Positions 25,658 through 32,551 are shown, numbered from the stretch's first letter. The stretch: 32,551 bases of DNA from Promethearchaeota archaeon (GCA_019058425.1 JAHPYZ010000055.1:1-32551); one strand, 5' to 3'. Notes: a model not told the origin generated them from the sequence alone. Numbers and translations: made by a program.

Positions 25658-25687
25658 TATATTTAATTAAGGTTAATTATATTTAAT
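25658..25687 (+). promoter_or_regulatory. Candidate operator/promoter region of the sulfate-activation operon
   Basis: The 297-nt gap 25473-25769 has no gene and is extremely AT-rich. Within it TATATTTAAT occurs twice as a direct repeat (25658-25667 and 25678-25687) at 20-nt spacing, two helical turns, about 80-110 nt ahead of the ribbon-helix-helix gene. RHH dimers bind short direct or inverted repeats on one DNA face, so this is a plausible autoregulatory site. Base composition makes chance repeats easy. A TATA-like CTATAAAAG lies nearer the gene (about 25747-25755). Confidence 0.22.
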
Positions 25688-25769
25688 CAAATATTATTAT
25701 TTTAAATATTATAATAGTTTTTAATTATTGTATTAGAATTTAATTCTATAAAAGAAAAATGAAAAGAAA

Positions 25770-26009
25770 ATGGAAGATAATGATATTAAAGTTGAATATA
25801 CAACAGTTTCAATACCTAAACCTCTTGCTAAGAAAATAAAAGAACGAATGAAAGGTACTGGTTTTTCTTCAGTCTCAAGTTATGTAACCTACGTCCTTAG
25901 ACAAGTATTATCATCAATTGAATCAGAAGAACGTTCCAAACAAGCCTTTACAAAGGAAGAAGAAGAAAAAGTAAAACAACGACTAAGAGATTTGGGGTAT
26001 ATTGACTAA
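25770..26009 (+). CDS. Ribbon-helix-helix (CopG-like) protein heading the sulfate-activation operon
   Basis: A 79-residue protein whose first half, YTTVSIPKPLAKKIKERMKG (10-29) then TGFSSVSSYVTYVLRQVLSS, fits a ribbon-helix-helix fold: a short DNA-contacting strand and two helices. The C-terminal 30 residues are highly charged (KEEEEKVKQRLRDLGYID) and probably form a further helix. RHH proteins act as dimers, mostly as transcriptional repressors. The start is the first in-frame ATG; another ATG at 25759 is out of frame. sat begins 29 nt downstream, so the protein is most likely the operon's own regulator. An alternative is a small accessory partner of Sat. Confidence 0.8.
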   Translation: MEDNDIKVEYTTVSIPKPLAKKIKERMKGTGFSSVSSYVTYVLRQVLSSIESEERSKQAFTKEEEEKVKQRLRDLGYID

Positions 26010-26026
26010 GAAATTTAATATAAACT

Positions 26027-26032
26027 GAGGAG
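26027..26032 (+). promoter_or_regulatory. Shine-Dalgarno site of sat
   Basis: GAGGAG, 6 nt before the ATG at 26039. It fixes the sat start and shows that sat is translated from a leadered, internal position of the operon. Confidence 0.75.
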
Positions 26033-26038
26033 AATCAG

Positions 26039-27187
26039 ATGATACAACCTCATGGTGGTAGTTTAATTAATAAAAATTTACCAAAAGTGGAAAAAGAGAG
26101 AATTTTAAGAGAGATTAATGAATTTGAAACAATTGAAGTAAATCCTCAAACGATTAAAGTAATCAAGAACATAGGATTTGGAGTTTTTAGCCCATTAGAA
26201 GGTTTTATGCATGAAAATAATTATAAATATGTTCTTGAACACATGTATTTAGAAAATAATGTTGCTTGGCCTTTTCCAATTGTATTAGATGTTTCAGAAA
26301 CAAAAGCAAAATTACTTTCAGTGGATGATAGAGTTATATTAAAAGATTCAACTGGACATCCAATAGCCCTTATGGATATTGAAGATATTTTTAGTTATGA
26401 TAAAAATGAATTTGCAAAGAAAGTTTATGGGACACTAGATCGAGATCATCCAGGTGTTGATTCTGTTTTTAACATGAAGGAAAGATTAATTGGTGGAGAT
26501 ATATTTATAATTAATGAACCTGCATCTGTATTTCCAGAATTGGATCTTAAACCTATAGAAACTAGAGTTCTTTTCAAACAAAGAAGATGGGATAGAGTGG
26601 TTGCTTTTCAAACGAGAAATCCCCCTCATCTAGGACATGAATATGTACAAAAAGCAGGTTTAACTTATGTTGATGGACTGTTTATTAATCCTGTAATTGG
26701 GAAGAAAAAAGTAGGCGATTTCCTAGATGAAGTCATAATAAAAGCTTACCAAGAGTTGATTAATGAATATTATCCAAAAGAAAGAGTTGTGTTGAGTACT
26801 TTTGAAACTGAAATGAGATATGCTGGTCCTAAGGAGGCCATATTCCATGCTATAGCGAGAAAAAACTATGGATGTGATCATATAATTATTGGAAGAGATC
26901 ATGCGGGAGTGGGTGACTATTATGGTCCATATGATGCTCACAAAATTTTTGAAAATTTCCCTGATTTAGGAATCGAACCAATCAAATTTAGATCATTTTC
27001 AAAATGTAGCAAGTGTAATGCTGTAGTTAATGATAAAATATGTCCTCATCCCCCAGAGATGCATAATTATTTTGCTGGAAGAGAAATTCGAGCAGCATTA
27101 CAATCAGGAACACCCCCTGATGTGGAAGTAATGCGTCCTGAAGTTGCAAAAGTTATTTTACAGTATGAGAATCCATTTGTATCTTAA
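26039..27187 (+). CDS. sat: Sulfate adenylyltransferase (ATP sulfurylase), archaeal/thermophile type
   Basis: Makes APS and pyrophosphate from ATP and sulfate in the cytoplasm. The 382-residue monofunctional protein carries the adenylyl-binding QTRNPPHLGHE (191-201), MRYAGPKEAIFHA (259-271) and IIGRDHAGVGDYY (283-295). These are the three hallmark blocks of homo-oligomeric Sat. C323, C326, C335 and H337 form a CxxC...CxH zinc site near the C-terminus, as in archaeal and thermophilic enzymes. No APS kinase domain is fused; the kinase is encoded separately two genes on. With no sulfate-reduction genes in the window, its likely use is PAPS supply rather than respiration. Formation of APS is unfavourable, so pyrophosphate removal matters; see the phosphodiesterase-type enzyme that follows. 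Confidence 0.96.
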   Translation: MIQPHGGSLINKNLPKVEKERILREINEFETIEVNPQTIKVIKNIGFGVFSPLEGFMHENNYKYVLEHMYLENNVAWPFPIVLDVSETKAKLLSVDDRVILKDSTGHPIALMDIEDIFSYDKNEFAKKVYGTLDRDHPGVDSVFNMKERLIGGDIFIINEPASVFPELDLKPIETRVLFKQRRWDRVVAFQTRNPPHLGHEYVQKAGLTYVDGLFINPVIGKKKVGDFLDEVIIKAYQELINEYYPKERVVLSTFETEMRYAGPKEAIFHAIARKNYGCDHIIIGRDHAGVGDYYGPYDAHKIFENFPDLGIEPIKFRSFSKCSKCNAVVNDKICPHPPEMHNYFAGREIRAALQSGTPPDVEVMRPEVAKVILQYENPFVS

Positions 27188-27230
27188 AAATTTTTTTCCC
27201 CACCTATATAAAATTAGGATATGTTTCAAA

Positions 27231-28619
27231 ATGAGTAAAATCAACAAAAAGTTAGTAATTATTGGGTTAGATTGTGCTACACCTAAAACTTTATTCGAAG
27301 ATTTTCTAGATGATTGTCCTAATATTAAAAAAATGGTGAAAAGTGGAGTACATGGAAAGTTAAGAACTTGTAATCCCCCTATTACAATACCAGCTTGGAT
27401 GGTTATGTCTACAAGTAAAAAAGCTGGAACGTTAGGACTCTATGGATTTCGACATCGAAAAGAGAATTCATATGATGATTATTGGATAGCAACATCTTAT
27501 AAAATAAAAGACCCAAAGGTTTGGGACATAATTGCGGAAAACGGTCTGAAATCCTGTATTCTAGGAATCCCTCCAACATTTCCTGTTCAACCTATAAATG
27601 GCTGTCTGGTTTCATGTTTTATTACACCAGATATAACATCCAATTTTACATATCCACCAGAATTAAAAGAAGAAATTAAAGAACATGTTGGTACATATAT
27701 TTTAGATGCTAATTTCAGAGTGGAAGATAAGAATCTCTTATTAAAAGAGATTTATGAGATGACAAGAGTTCAATTTAAAACGGTAAAATATTTAATGTTA
27801 AATAAGGAATGGGATTATTTTAAGTTTGTAATTATAGGTTTAGACCGATTTCATCATGCTTTTTGGAAATATTATGATAAAACACACATGAAATATAAAC
27901 CTGAAAATGAATTTGAAGGTGAAATGAAAAAGTTTTATCAATATCTTGACCTGGAAATTGGAGAAATCTTAGATTTGATTGATGAAAATACTATTGCTAT
28001 GATCGTATCTGATCATGGCGCAAAAGCTATGAAAGGTTTAGTATGCATAAACATGGCTCTAGAAAGTCTTGGGTTATTAAAATTTAAAACAAAACCAAAA
28101 CCAAGAACAAGATTAGCAGATGCAGATGTTGATTGGGATAAGACATATGCTTGGGGATGGGGAGGCTACTATGCTAGAGTTTTTCTGAATCTTAAGGGGA
28201 GAGAGCCTCATGGAATCATTAGAAAAAAAGACTATGAAAAATTGAGAGATCAAATCATCAAAAAATTGAAATCGATAAAAGATAATAATGGCAATCCTAT
28301 GAACACGATTATCTATAAACCTGAACAATTATATGAGGTAATTAGGGGTGATGCACCAGATCTTATGGTTTATTTTGATAACTTAAATTGGAGATCTGCT
28401 GGAACAGTTGGATATGAATCTATGTATCTAGATGAAAATGATACAGGTCCAGATGATGCGGTTCATGATTGGGATGGTGTTTATATAATATTTAATCCAA
28501 AGAGTAAGTCAGGGAAAAATTTAGGCGTTAAGAGCATACTTGATATTGCTCCAACGTCTCTTAAGATTTTAGGAGTTGATATTCCTAAAGATATGGAAGG
28601 ATCTATCATAAATTTTTAA
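27231..28619 (+). CDS. Type I phosphodiesterase/nucleotide pyrophosphatase-like enzyme of the sulfate-activation operon
   Basis: Alkaline-phosphatase-superfamily metalloenzyme of 462 residues. It has VIIGLDCATPKTL (9-21, metal Asp14), the presumed Thr nucleophile in CNPPITIPAW (T52), VIIGLDRFHHAFW, AMIVSDHGAKAM (the Asp-His metal pair) and a late AVHDWDGVYI with the final metal His. I start it at the ATG at 27231: the frame extends upstream to 27144, but that part overlaps sat and encodes no family sequence, and AGGAT lies 10 nt before this ATG. There is no signal peptide, so it is cytoplasmic. Positioned between sat and cysC, it may remove pyrophosphate or hydrolyse the PAP left by sulfotransferases, in place of a CysQ-type phosphatase. 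That role is inference. Confidence 0.83.
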   Translation: MSKINKKLVIIGLDCATPKTLFEDFLDDCPNIKKMVKSGVHGKLRTCNPPITIPAWMVMSTSKKAGTLGLYGFRHRKENSYDDYWIATSYKIKDPKVWDIIAENGLKSCILGIPPTFPVQPINGCLVSCFITPDITSNFTYPPELKEEIKEHVGTYILDANFRVEDKNLLLKEIYEMTRVQFKTVKYLMLNKEWDYFKFVIIGLDRFHHAFWKYYDKTHMKYKPENEFEGEMKKFYQYLDLEIGEILDLIDENTIAMIVSDHGAKAMKGLVCINMALESLGLLKFKTKPKPRTRLADADVDWDKTYAWGWGGYYARVFLNLKGREPHGIIRKKDYEKLRDQIIKKLKSIKDNNGNPMNTIIYKPEQLYEVIRGDAPDLMVYFDNLNWRSAGTVGYESMYLDENDTGPDDAVHDWDGVYIIFNPKSKSGKNLGVKSILDIAPTSLKILGVDIPKDMEGSIINF

Positions 28620-28640
28620 AACAAATAAAATGAAAAAAAA

Positions 28641-29183
28641 ATGGAACATAAAGGTTTTACATTATGGTTTACAGGACTTCCGTGTTCGGGAAAGTCTGTT
28701 TTAGCTGATGCTGTCGCTGATAATTTAAAAGCGAGAGGAATGAAAGTAGAAAGACTTGATGGGGATATTGTGAGAAAAAGTCTCACAAGAGATTTAGGAT
28801 TTTCAGAGGAAGATAGAAACATGAATATTGAGAGAGTAACTTTTGTTGCTAAACTTTTGACTCGGAATGGCGTTGCAGTTTTAGCTTCTTTTGTATCCCC
28901 ATATAATAAAATCCGTTCTTATTCTCGAAATGAAATTGGAGCCTTTATACTTGTCTACGTGAAGTGTTCTCTTGAAGAATGTGAAAGTCGAGACGTTAAG
29001 GGAATGTATGCAAAAGCACGAGCAGGAGAAATAAAGGATTTTACTGGTATTGATCATCCTTTCGAAGAACCAAACAAATTGGATATTCTTGTCGAAACTG
29101 ATAAACAAAATGTTGAAGAAAGTACAGAATTAATCATTAAAGCATTAGATAAAATGGGATATTTACCAAATAAAAAATACTAA
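28641..29183 (+). CDS. cysC: Adenylylsulfate (APS) kinase
   Basis: Phosphorylates APS at the 3' position to give PAPS, the universal sulfuryl donor. The 180-residue single-domain enzyme has the P-loop GLPCSGKS (12-19; many homologues have GLSGSGKS/T), LDGDIVRKSL (39-48), DLGFSEEDRN (51-60), FVSPYNKIR (84-92, with Ser86 where the E. coli enzyme is phosphorylated) and the substrate-lid KGMYAKARAGEIKDFTGID (120-138). It starts 21 nt after the phosphodiesterase gene and closes the operon. A nearby ATG at 28631 is in another frame. A PAPS product with a sulfotransferase in the same window argues for sulfation of a biomolecule. Confidence 0.96.
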   Translation: MEHKGFTLWFTGLPCSGKSVLADAVADNLKARGMKVERLDGDIVRKSLTRDLGFSEEDRNMNIERVTFVAKLLTRNGVAVLASFVSPYNKIRSYSRNEIGAFILVYVKCSLEECESRDVKGMYAKARAGEIKDFTGIDHPFEEPNKLDILVETDKQNVEESTELIIKALDKMGYLPNKKY

Positions 29184-29200
29184 TTTGTGCTTTTATTCTA

Positions 29201-29220
29201 TTAAAAAAAATTTTTTTTAA
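29201..29220 (+). terminator. Probable terminator of the sat-cysC operon
   Basis: A perfect 20-nt palindrome of TTAAAAAAAA followed by its complement, giving T8, and another T5 run a few bases on, 18 nt after the cysC stop. T-tracts are the core of archaeal termination, so the operon probably ends here. Confidence 0.45.
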
Positions 29221-29324
29221 ATTTTTATAATTAAGCAGATATTAAAATTATAAAAAATATTATTCTATTTATTTTATTAAAATAGACTAATTGAAATGTT
29301 AGATTAAAACCTGCTATAAAACAT

Positions 29325-30683
29325 ATGAAAAAATACCTTTCTAGAAACTTAAGAACCAAATTTGTTAACTATAGAAATTTTTTTTTTACACTAAGAGATA
29401 AACATCCATTTTTAGGAATTTTTTTAAGGCATGTGTACTATTTCTGTTATAATATTAAATTCTTGATCCAAAAGAAATTCTTATTATTTAAATCACGTTT
29501 GAATTACGGTAAATTATATTTTGAAAAAACGTATTGGATAAATCCTGAAAAATTACAATACGTTTCAGGAATAAGGTTTGACAAATGGGGTAACTATCTT
29601 CGAGTTTTAGGTGGAGATTGGGATTCGAAGAAAAACTTATTTGAAGAATCTATTTTTTATATGGCTTTTAAAGAAAGATTTTTAGAAGATAAAAAGTGGG
29701 AACAGACTAAATATTATGAGGGATTGTTAGAGCGTCAACTTGAAAAAAAATCTTCCCAAAGTAAAATCATAAAGATAATTGATGAGAGATTTAGAAGATT
29801 TGAGGAATTATATTTTGATATTAAAGAAAAAGGATTTAAATCTAAGCGGGAAATTTCTAAACACAGAGGATGGTTCACAAGAACAAATATATCAACAATT
29901 TTAGATGATATTTCTGCAGATGTTGGAAGAAATGGTCAATTATTAACTGGTCATGGTAAACATAGACTTTCTATTGCAAAAATACTTAATATTCCAAAAA
30001 TCCCAGTAACTCTCATTGTACGACATAAAAATTGGATGGAATTTAGAGCAAATTTAATTCAATTTCTTAAAAAAAACCAAAGAGTAAATTATAAAGAAAT
30101 GATTTCTCATCCTGATCTTAGAATCCTCCCTTTTAAGCTTGGAGAAATTCCATTTAAAATGTTAAAAGATAATATATCAAATATTAAAGGAAAATTATTA
30201 GATATCGGAGCACAATTAGGATATTTTTGTCATAAATTTGAGGATTTAGGATATGATTGTGTTGCTATTGAAAATAATCCTTTATACACACCTCTTTTAA
30301 AAAAGCTAAAGAAAATCGAAAATAAGCACTTTAAGATTGTTACTACATCTATATTTGATTATTGTAATGATAAAGATTTAAAATTTGAGGTCGTCTTAGC
30401 GTTAGATGGATTTAAAAATTTACTTTGTAATGAAGAATCATACGAGAAATTAATCCAATTTTTGAAAGGCCTTAAAATCAATGAGTTAATTCTTGGAGTT
30501 AAACAAGAAAGAGAAAAAAAAAAATTCCAGTCTGATTTAGCAGTTAATCCTAAGAAAATGGTAGATTTTATCATAAACAATTCTTGTTTAGATAAAACAT
30601 TATTTATTGGAAAAACTAAGAGTAGAAGATTGATTTTTAGACTAATAACTTCTACCTTAATAGACAACACTTCCTTTAGATAA
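29325..30683 (+). CDS. ParB/sulfiredoxin-like domain fused to SAM methyltransferase (first of a tandem pair)
   Basis: A 452-residue two-domain protein. Residues about 68-245 contain KTYWINPEKLQY, VLGGDWD (94-100) and RNGQLLTGHGKHRLSIAKIL (202-221) then IPVTLIVRHKNWMEF. The GxHR core (GKHR, 211-214) is the signature of the ParB/sulfiredoxin fold. The C-terminal part is a class I methyltransferase: GKLLDIGAQLGYFCHKFEDL (289-308), CVAIENNPLY (312-321), and FEVVLALDGFKNLL in the motif II region. The N-terminal 60 residues are basic, aromatic and possibly membrane-associated. Function is unknown. Some ParB/Srx-fold proteins are small-molecule kinases (SerK, SbnI), so a phosphorylating and methylating glycan-modifying enzyme is one hypothesis. 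An A11 tract lies near 30514-30524. A paralogue follows after 40 nt. Confidence 0.72.
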   Translation: MKKYLSRNLRTKFVNYRNFFFTLRDKHPFLGIFLRHVYYFCYNIKFLIQKKFLLFKSRLNYGKLYFEKTYWINPEKLQYVSGIRFDKWGNYLRVLGGDWDSKKNLFEESIFYMAFKERFLEDKKWEQTKYYEGLLERQLEKKSSQSKIIKIIDERFRRFEELYFDIKEKGFKSKREISKHRGWFTRTNISTILDDISADVGRNGQLLTGHGKHRLSIAKILNIPKIPVTLIVRHKNWMEFRANLIQFLKKNQRVNYKEMISHPDLRILPFKLGEIPFKMLKDNISNIKGKLLDIGAQLGYFCHKFEDLGYDCVAIENNPLYTPLLKKLKKIENKHFKIVTTSIFDYCNDKDLKFEVVLALDGFKNLLCNEESYEKLIQFLKGLKINELILGVKQEREKKKFQSDLAVNPKKMVDFIINNSCLDKTLFIGKTKSRRLIFRLITSTLIDNTSFR

Positions 30684-30723
30684 GGTTTAAGAATTTAGGA
30701 ATATTTGTGATAACTGATTATTA

Positions 30724-32025
30724 ATGATGTGGAGAAAAATAATTACCCGATTGCAGTATTTTGTTTTTGATCTTAATGATTATTTTCCTTTAATTGGAAA
30801 GCCACTCGTAATCGTATGGTCTGTTATTCACAGAATAAAGTTCATGATAGGAAAAAAATTTCAAGAAATAAGGGGAAATTTAAATTATGAATTTACTAAA
30901 ACTAACAATGATAAAATTTATTGGATAAATCCTAATAAGATAAATTACATTTTAAAAAAGGTTAATAAAAATGATAAATCACCAATAATCGGAGGCAATT
31001 GGGATAAATCTAAAAAGCTAATTGAAAATTTAGAGGTATATAAATCTTTTAAAGAAAAATATAAAAAAGTTAAGAAATGGGAAGAAACTGAGTATTATAA
31101 TATAATCTTGAGGGAGATTAATAGTGGTAATGAAATATTTGGATGCAAAAATAAAGGAGAATGGGATCAGTACCTTAAAAAGTTAGATCATTTATATGAG
31201 TATATGATCGAAAAAAGTATTAAACTCAAATTAGAGTTTTCAAATTATTATGAATGGTTTGAAAAATTAGGAATCCCAGGTATTTTCAATGAAATTGTCT
31301 TAAATATTAACAGAGACGGTCATTTCTTATTATCAGAAGGAGAACATATATTTATACTTTGGAAATTACTTAAGGCAGAAGAAATCCCATTTAAAATAAA
31401 ATCGAGACATAAAAAATGGATAAAATTTAAGAAAGATTTAAAATATTTTTCTCGCAGTGGAAGACTTTACCAACAAATTACCCATCCTGATTTACAAGAT
31501 TTTCCTTTTAAATATGGTGATTCGCGATTTAAAAGAATAAAAGAAAATCTTTCAATTACTAATGGGAATCTCCTTGATATTGGCGCAAATTTTGGATATA
31601 ATTGCCTTAAATTTGAAAATGAAGGATTTGATTGCTTTGCTGTAGAGATTAATCCAATTTATCGCCATTTTCTAAAAAAAATAAAAATTGCTGAATTAAA
31701 ACAGTTTAAAATTATTTCAGATTCAATTTTTAATTATAATAGAAACAATATACTAGTTTTTGATGTTGTTTTGGCACTTAATATATTTCATAATCTAATT
31801 GTTAGAAAAAGAACTTTTATGAAACTGACTGAATTTTTAAAACGTCTAAAGGTAAAAGAATTATTTTTTGGAGCTCATAACCCTAATGAGTTTAAAAACT
31901 CTAGTGTTTATCGGAATTTCACTCCAACTCAATTTACAGATTATATTATAAAAAATTCTTGTTTAACTAAAGCTAAATTTCTTAATAAGACATCGGATGG
32001 AAGATCTCTATATAAACTTACTTAA
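30724..32025 (+). CDS. Paralogous ParB-like/methyltransferase fusion with a degenerate ParB motif (second of the pair)
   Basis: A 433-residue paralogue of the preceding protein with the same order of parts: KIYWINPNKINY (64-75), IIGGNWD (88-94), NRDGHFLLSEGEHIFILWKL (196-215), SRHKKWIKF (227-235), HPDLQDFPFKYGD, then the methyltransferase NLLDIGANFGYNCLKFENEG (282-301) and CFAVEINPIY. The conserved His-Arg of the ParB/sulfiredoxin-like core is His-Ile here (GEHIF, 206-210), so that half may be inactive. The methyltransferase motif is better conserved (DIGANFGY) than in the first copy (DIGAQLGY). This pattern suggests the copies have specialised after duplication. It ends 38 nt from the convergent transketolase gene. 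Precise function unknown. Confidence 0.7.
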   Translation: MMWRKIITRLQYFVFDLNDYFPLIGKPLVIVWSVIHRIKFMIGKKFQEIRGNLNYEFTKTNNDKIYWINPNKINYILKKVNKNDKSPIIGGNWDKSKKLIENLEVYKSFKEKYKKVKKWEETEYYNIILREINSGNEIFGCKNKGEWDQYLKKLDHLYEYMIEKSIKLKLEFSNYYEWFEKLGIPGIFNEIVLNINRDGHFLLSEGEHIFILWKLLKAEEIPFKIKSRHKKWIKFKKDLKYFSRSGRLYQQITHPDLQDFPFKYGDSRFKRIKENLSITNGNLLDIGANFGYNCLKFENEGFDCFAVEINPIYRHFLKKIKIAELKQFKIISDSIFNYNRNNILVFDVVLALNIFHNLIVRKRTFMKLTEFLKRLKVKELFFGAHNPNEFKNSSVYRNFTPTQFTDYIIKNSCLTKAKFLNKTSDGRSLYKLT

Positions 32026-32063
32026 TATCTTAAAGACTAATTTTATTACTATTAATTTTTAAA

Positions 32064-32551
32064 TTATTTATTATTAATTAATTGCTGAATACTTTCATAA
32101 ATTTTCTTCTTATTTAGACCATAAGAATTTAATAGAACTTCTCTTTTTCCTGATTCGCCAAAGGAGTCATTTATTCCCATGAATTTGATAGTTTTTGGAT
32201 TATTTTCAGAAATTATTCTAGCGATAATACTTCCAAAACCACAATAAATATTATGCTCTTCTATTATAACTATTCCCTTCACAAATTTTATCTCTTTTAA
32301 TAGAGATTTTTCATCAATGGGTTTAATAGTCGGGAAGTTGATGACCTTAATGGAAGTTTTTAGTTGTTCTTCGATTCGATAAGCAGATTGATATGCTAAT
32401 ATACTTCCATATCCAATTCCAATTAAGCATATATCTTTCCCCTCTTTTAGAAGATCTGGTTTTCCTAATTTGAATTTGTATTTATCTTCATGGATTTTAG
32501 GGAAAGACCCTCTTGGTAGTCTTACATAAAAAGGACCGTCATGATTGAAGA
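32064..32551 (-). CDS. Transketolase, C-terminal subunit or region (5' end outside the window)
   Basis: The frame is open from the right window edge to a TAA at 32064-32066, about 162 residues, although only the last 72 follow a possible internal start (GTG at 32282). The visible protein contains GPFYVRLPRGSF, ICLIGIGYGSILAYQSAYRI, VINFPTIKPIDEKSLL, GIVIIEEHNIYCGFGSIIAR and INDSFGESGKREVLLNSYGL. This is the usual run of the transketolase pyrimidine-binding end and C-terminal domain. Archaea often encode transketolase as separate N- and C-terminal subunits; the N-terminal one would lie beyond the window edge. It moves two-carbon units between sugar phosphates and would supply erythrose-4-phosphate or a cluster-specific sugar. 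A full-length transketolase or a DXS-type enzyme cannot be excluded. Confidence 0.85.
   Translation of the reverse strand, partial: FNHDGPFYVRLPRGSFPKIHEDKYKFKLGKPDLLKEGKDICLIGIGYGSILAYQSAYRIEEQLKTSIKVINFPTIKPIDEKSLLKEIKFVKGIVIIEEHNIYCGFGSIIARIISENNPKTIKFMGINDSFGESGKREVLLNSYGLNKKKIYESIQQLINNK

Noticed and set aside
27144..27230. Upstream extension of the phosphodiesterase frame to 27144
   Set aside because: It overlaps the end of sat and encodes sequence unlike the family; the conserved first strand follows the ATG at 27231, which has AGGAT upstream.
30359..30670. 103-codon open frame on the minus strand inside the first fusion gene
   Set aside because: A shadow of the methyltransferase domain coding sequence; its hydrophobic translation mirrors lysine- and leucine-rich codons of the real gene.
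29325..32025. Reading the fusion pair as chromosome-partition ParB proteins
   Set aside because: Only the short GxHR-type core is shared; there is no helix-turn-helix DNA-binding domain, no ParA neighbour and no parS-like repeats.
1..32551. CRISPR arrays, transposases, terminal inverted repeats, rRNA and tRNA genes
   Set aside because: No regularly spaced repeats, transposase-like protein or GC-rich cloverleaf-like segment was visible in any gap on reading; a tRNA and rRNA covariance-model scan would be needed to exclude RNA genes firmly.

Overview
The window looks like part of an archaeal chromosome, most plausibly an Asgard (Lokiarchaeia-like) archaeon. The visible evidence is the archaeal/eukaryal-type phenylalanyl-tRNA synthetase pair, a transketolase C-terminal region that looks like the separate archaeal subunit (its beginning lies outside the window), an archaeal-style sulfate-activation operon, TATA-like boxes close to several start codons, and very low GC by eye. 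Some genes keep strong GGAGGT ribosome binding sites. The lineage call is inference; no rRNA, tRNA or ribosomal protein gene is present to confirm it.

Layout. Bases 1-4504 are housekeeping on the plus strand: the last codons of an unidentified gene, pheS, pheT, an AroQ chorismate mutase, and a bacterial-type RNase PH. Bases 4532-25472 form a large surface-glycan region in which orientation changes almost gene by gene. It holds an alkaline-phosphatase-superfamily 'sulfatase-like' protein, a GDP-mannose-4,6-dehydratase-like enzyme, three GT4 glycosyltransferases, a membrane GT2, a soluble GT2-like and a GT8-like glycosyltransferase, five methyltransferase-like proteins, a DUF362 protein paired with a PaaK/CapK-like adenylate-forming enzyme, a Wzx-type flippase and a PAPS-type sulfotransferase. 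A decayed fragment of a second PaaK/CapK-like gene lies in the longest intergenic gap. Bases 25770-29183 are a compact operon: a ribbon-helix-helix protein, ATP sulfurylase, a type I phosphodiesterase/alkaline-phosphatase-superfamily enzyme and APS kinase. Bases 29325-32025 are a tandem pair of paralogues fusing a ParB/sulfiredoxin-like domain to a SAM methyltransferase. The window ends in a transketolase C-terminal subunit on the minus strand, cut by the edge.

How it fits together. Sat plus CysC make PAPS. No APS/PAPS reductase or dissimilatory sulfite reductase is visible, and a PAPS-dependent sulfotransferase sits about 6 kb away among glycosyltransferases. The simplest reading is that this organism builds a sulfated, heavily methylated, deoxysugar-containing glycan on a lipid carrier, flips it with the Wzx-like protein and displays it on the surface. 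The ParB-like/methyltransferase pair may be a new glycan-capping or modifying enzyme family. No initiating glycosyl-phosphate transferase, polymerase or oligosaccharyltransferase is visible, so the pathway is incomplete here.

No CRISPR array, insertion sequence, rRNA or tRNA was found.
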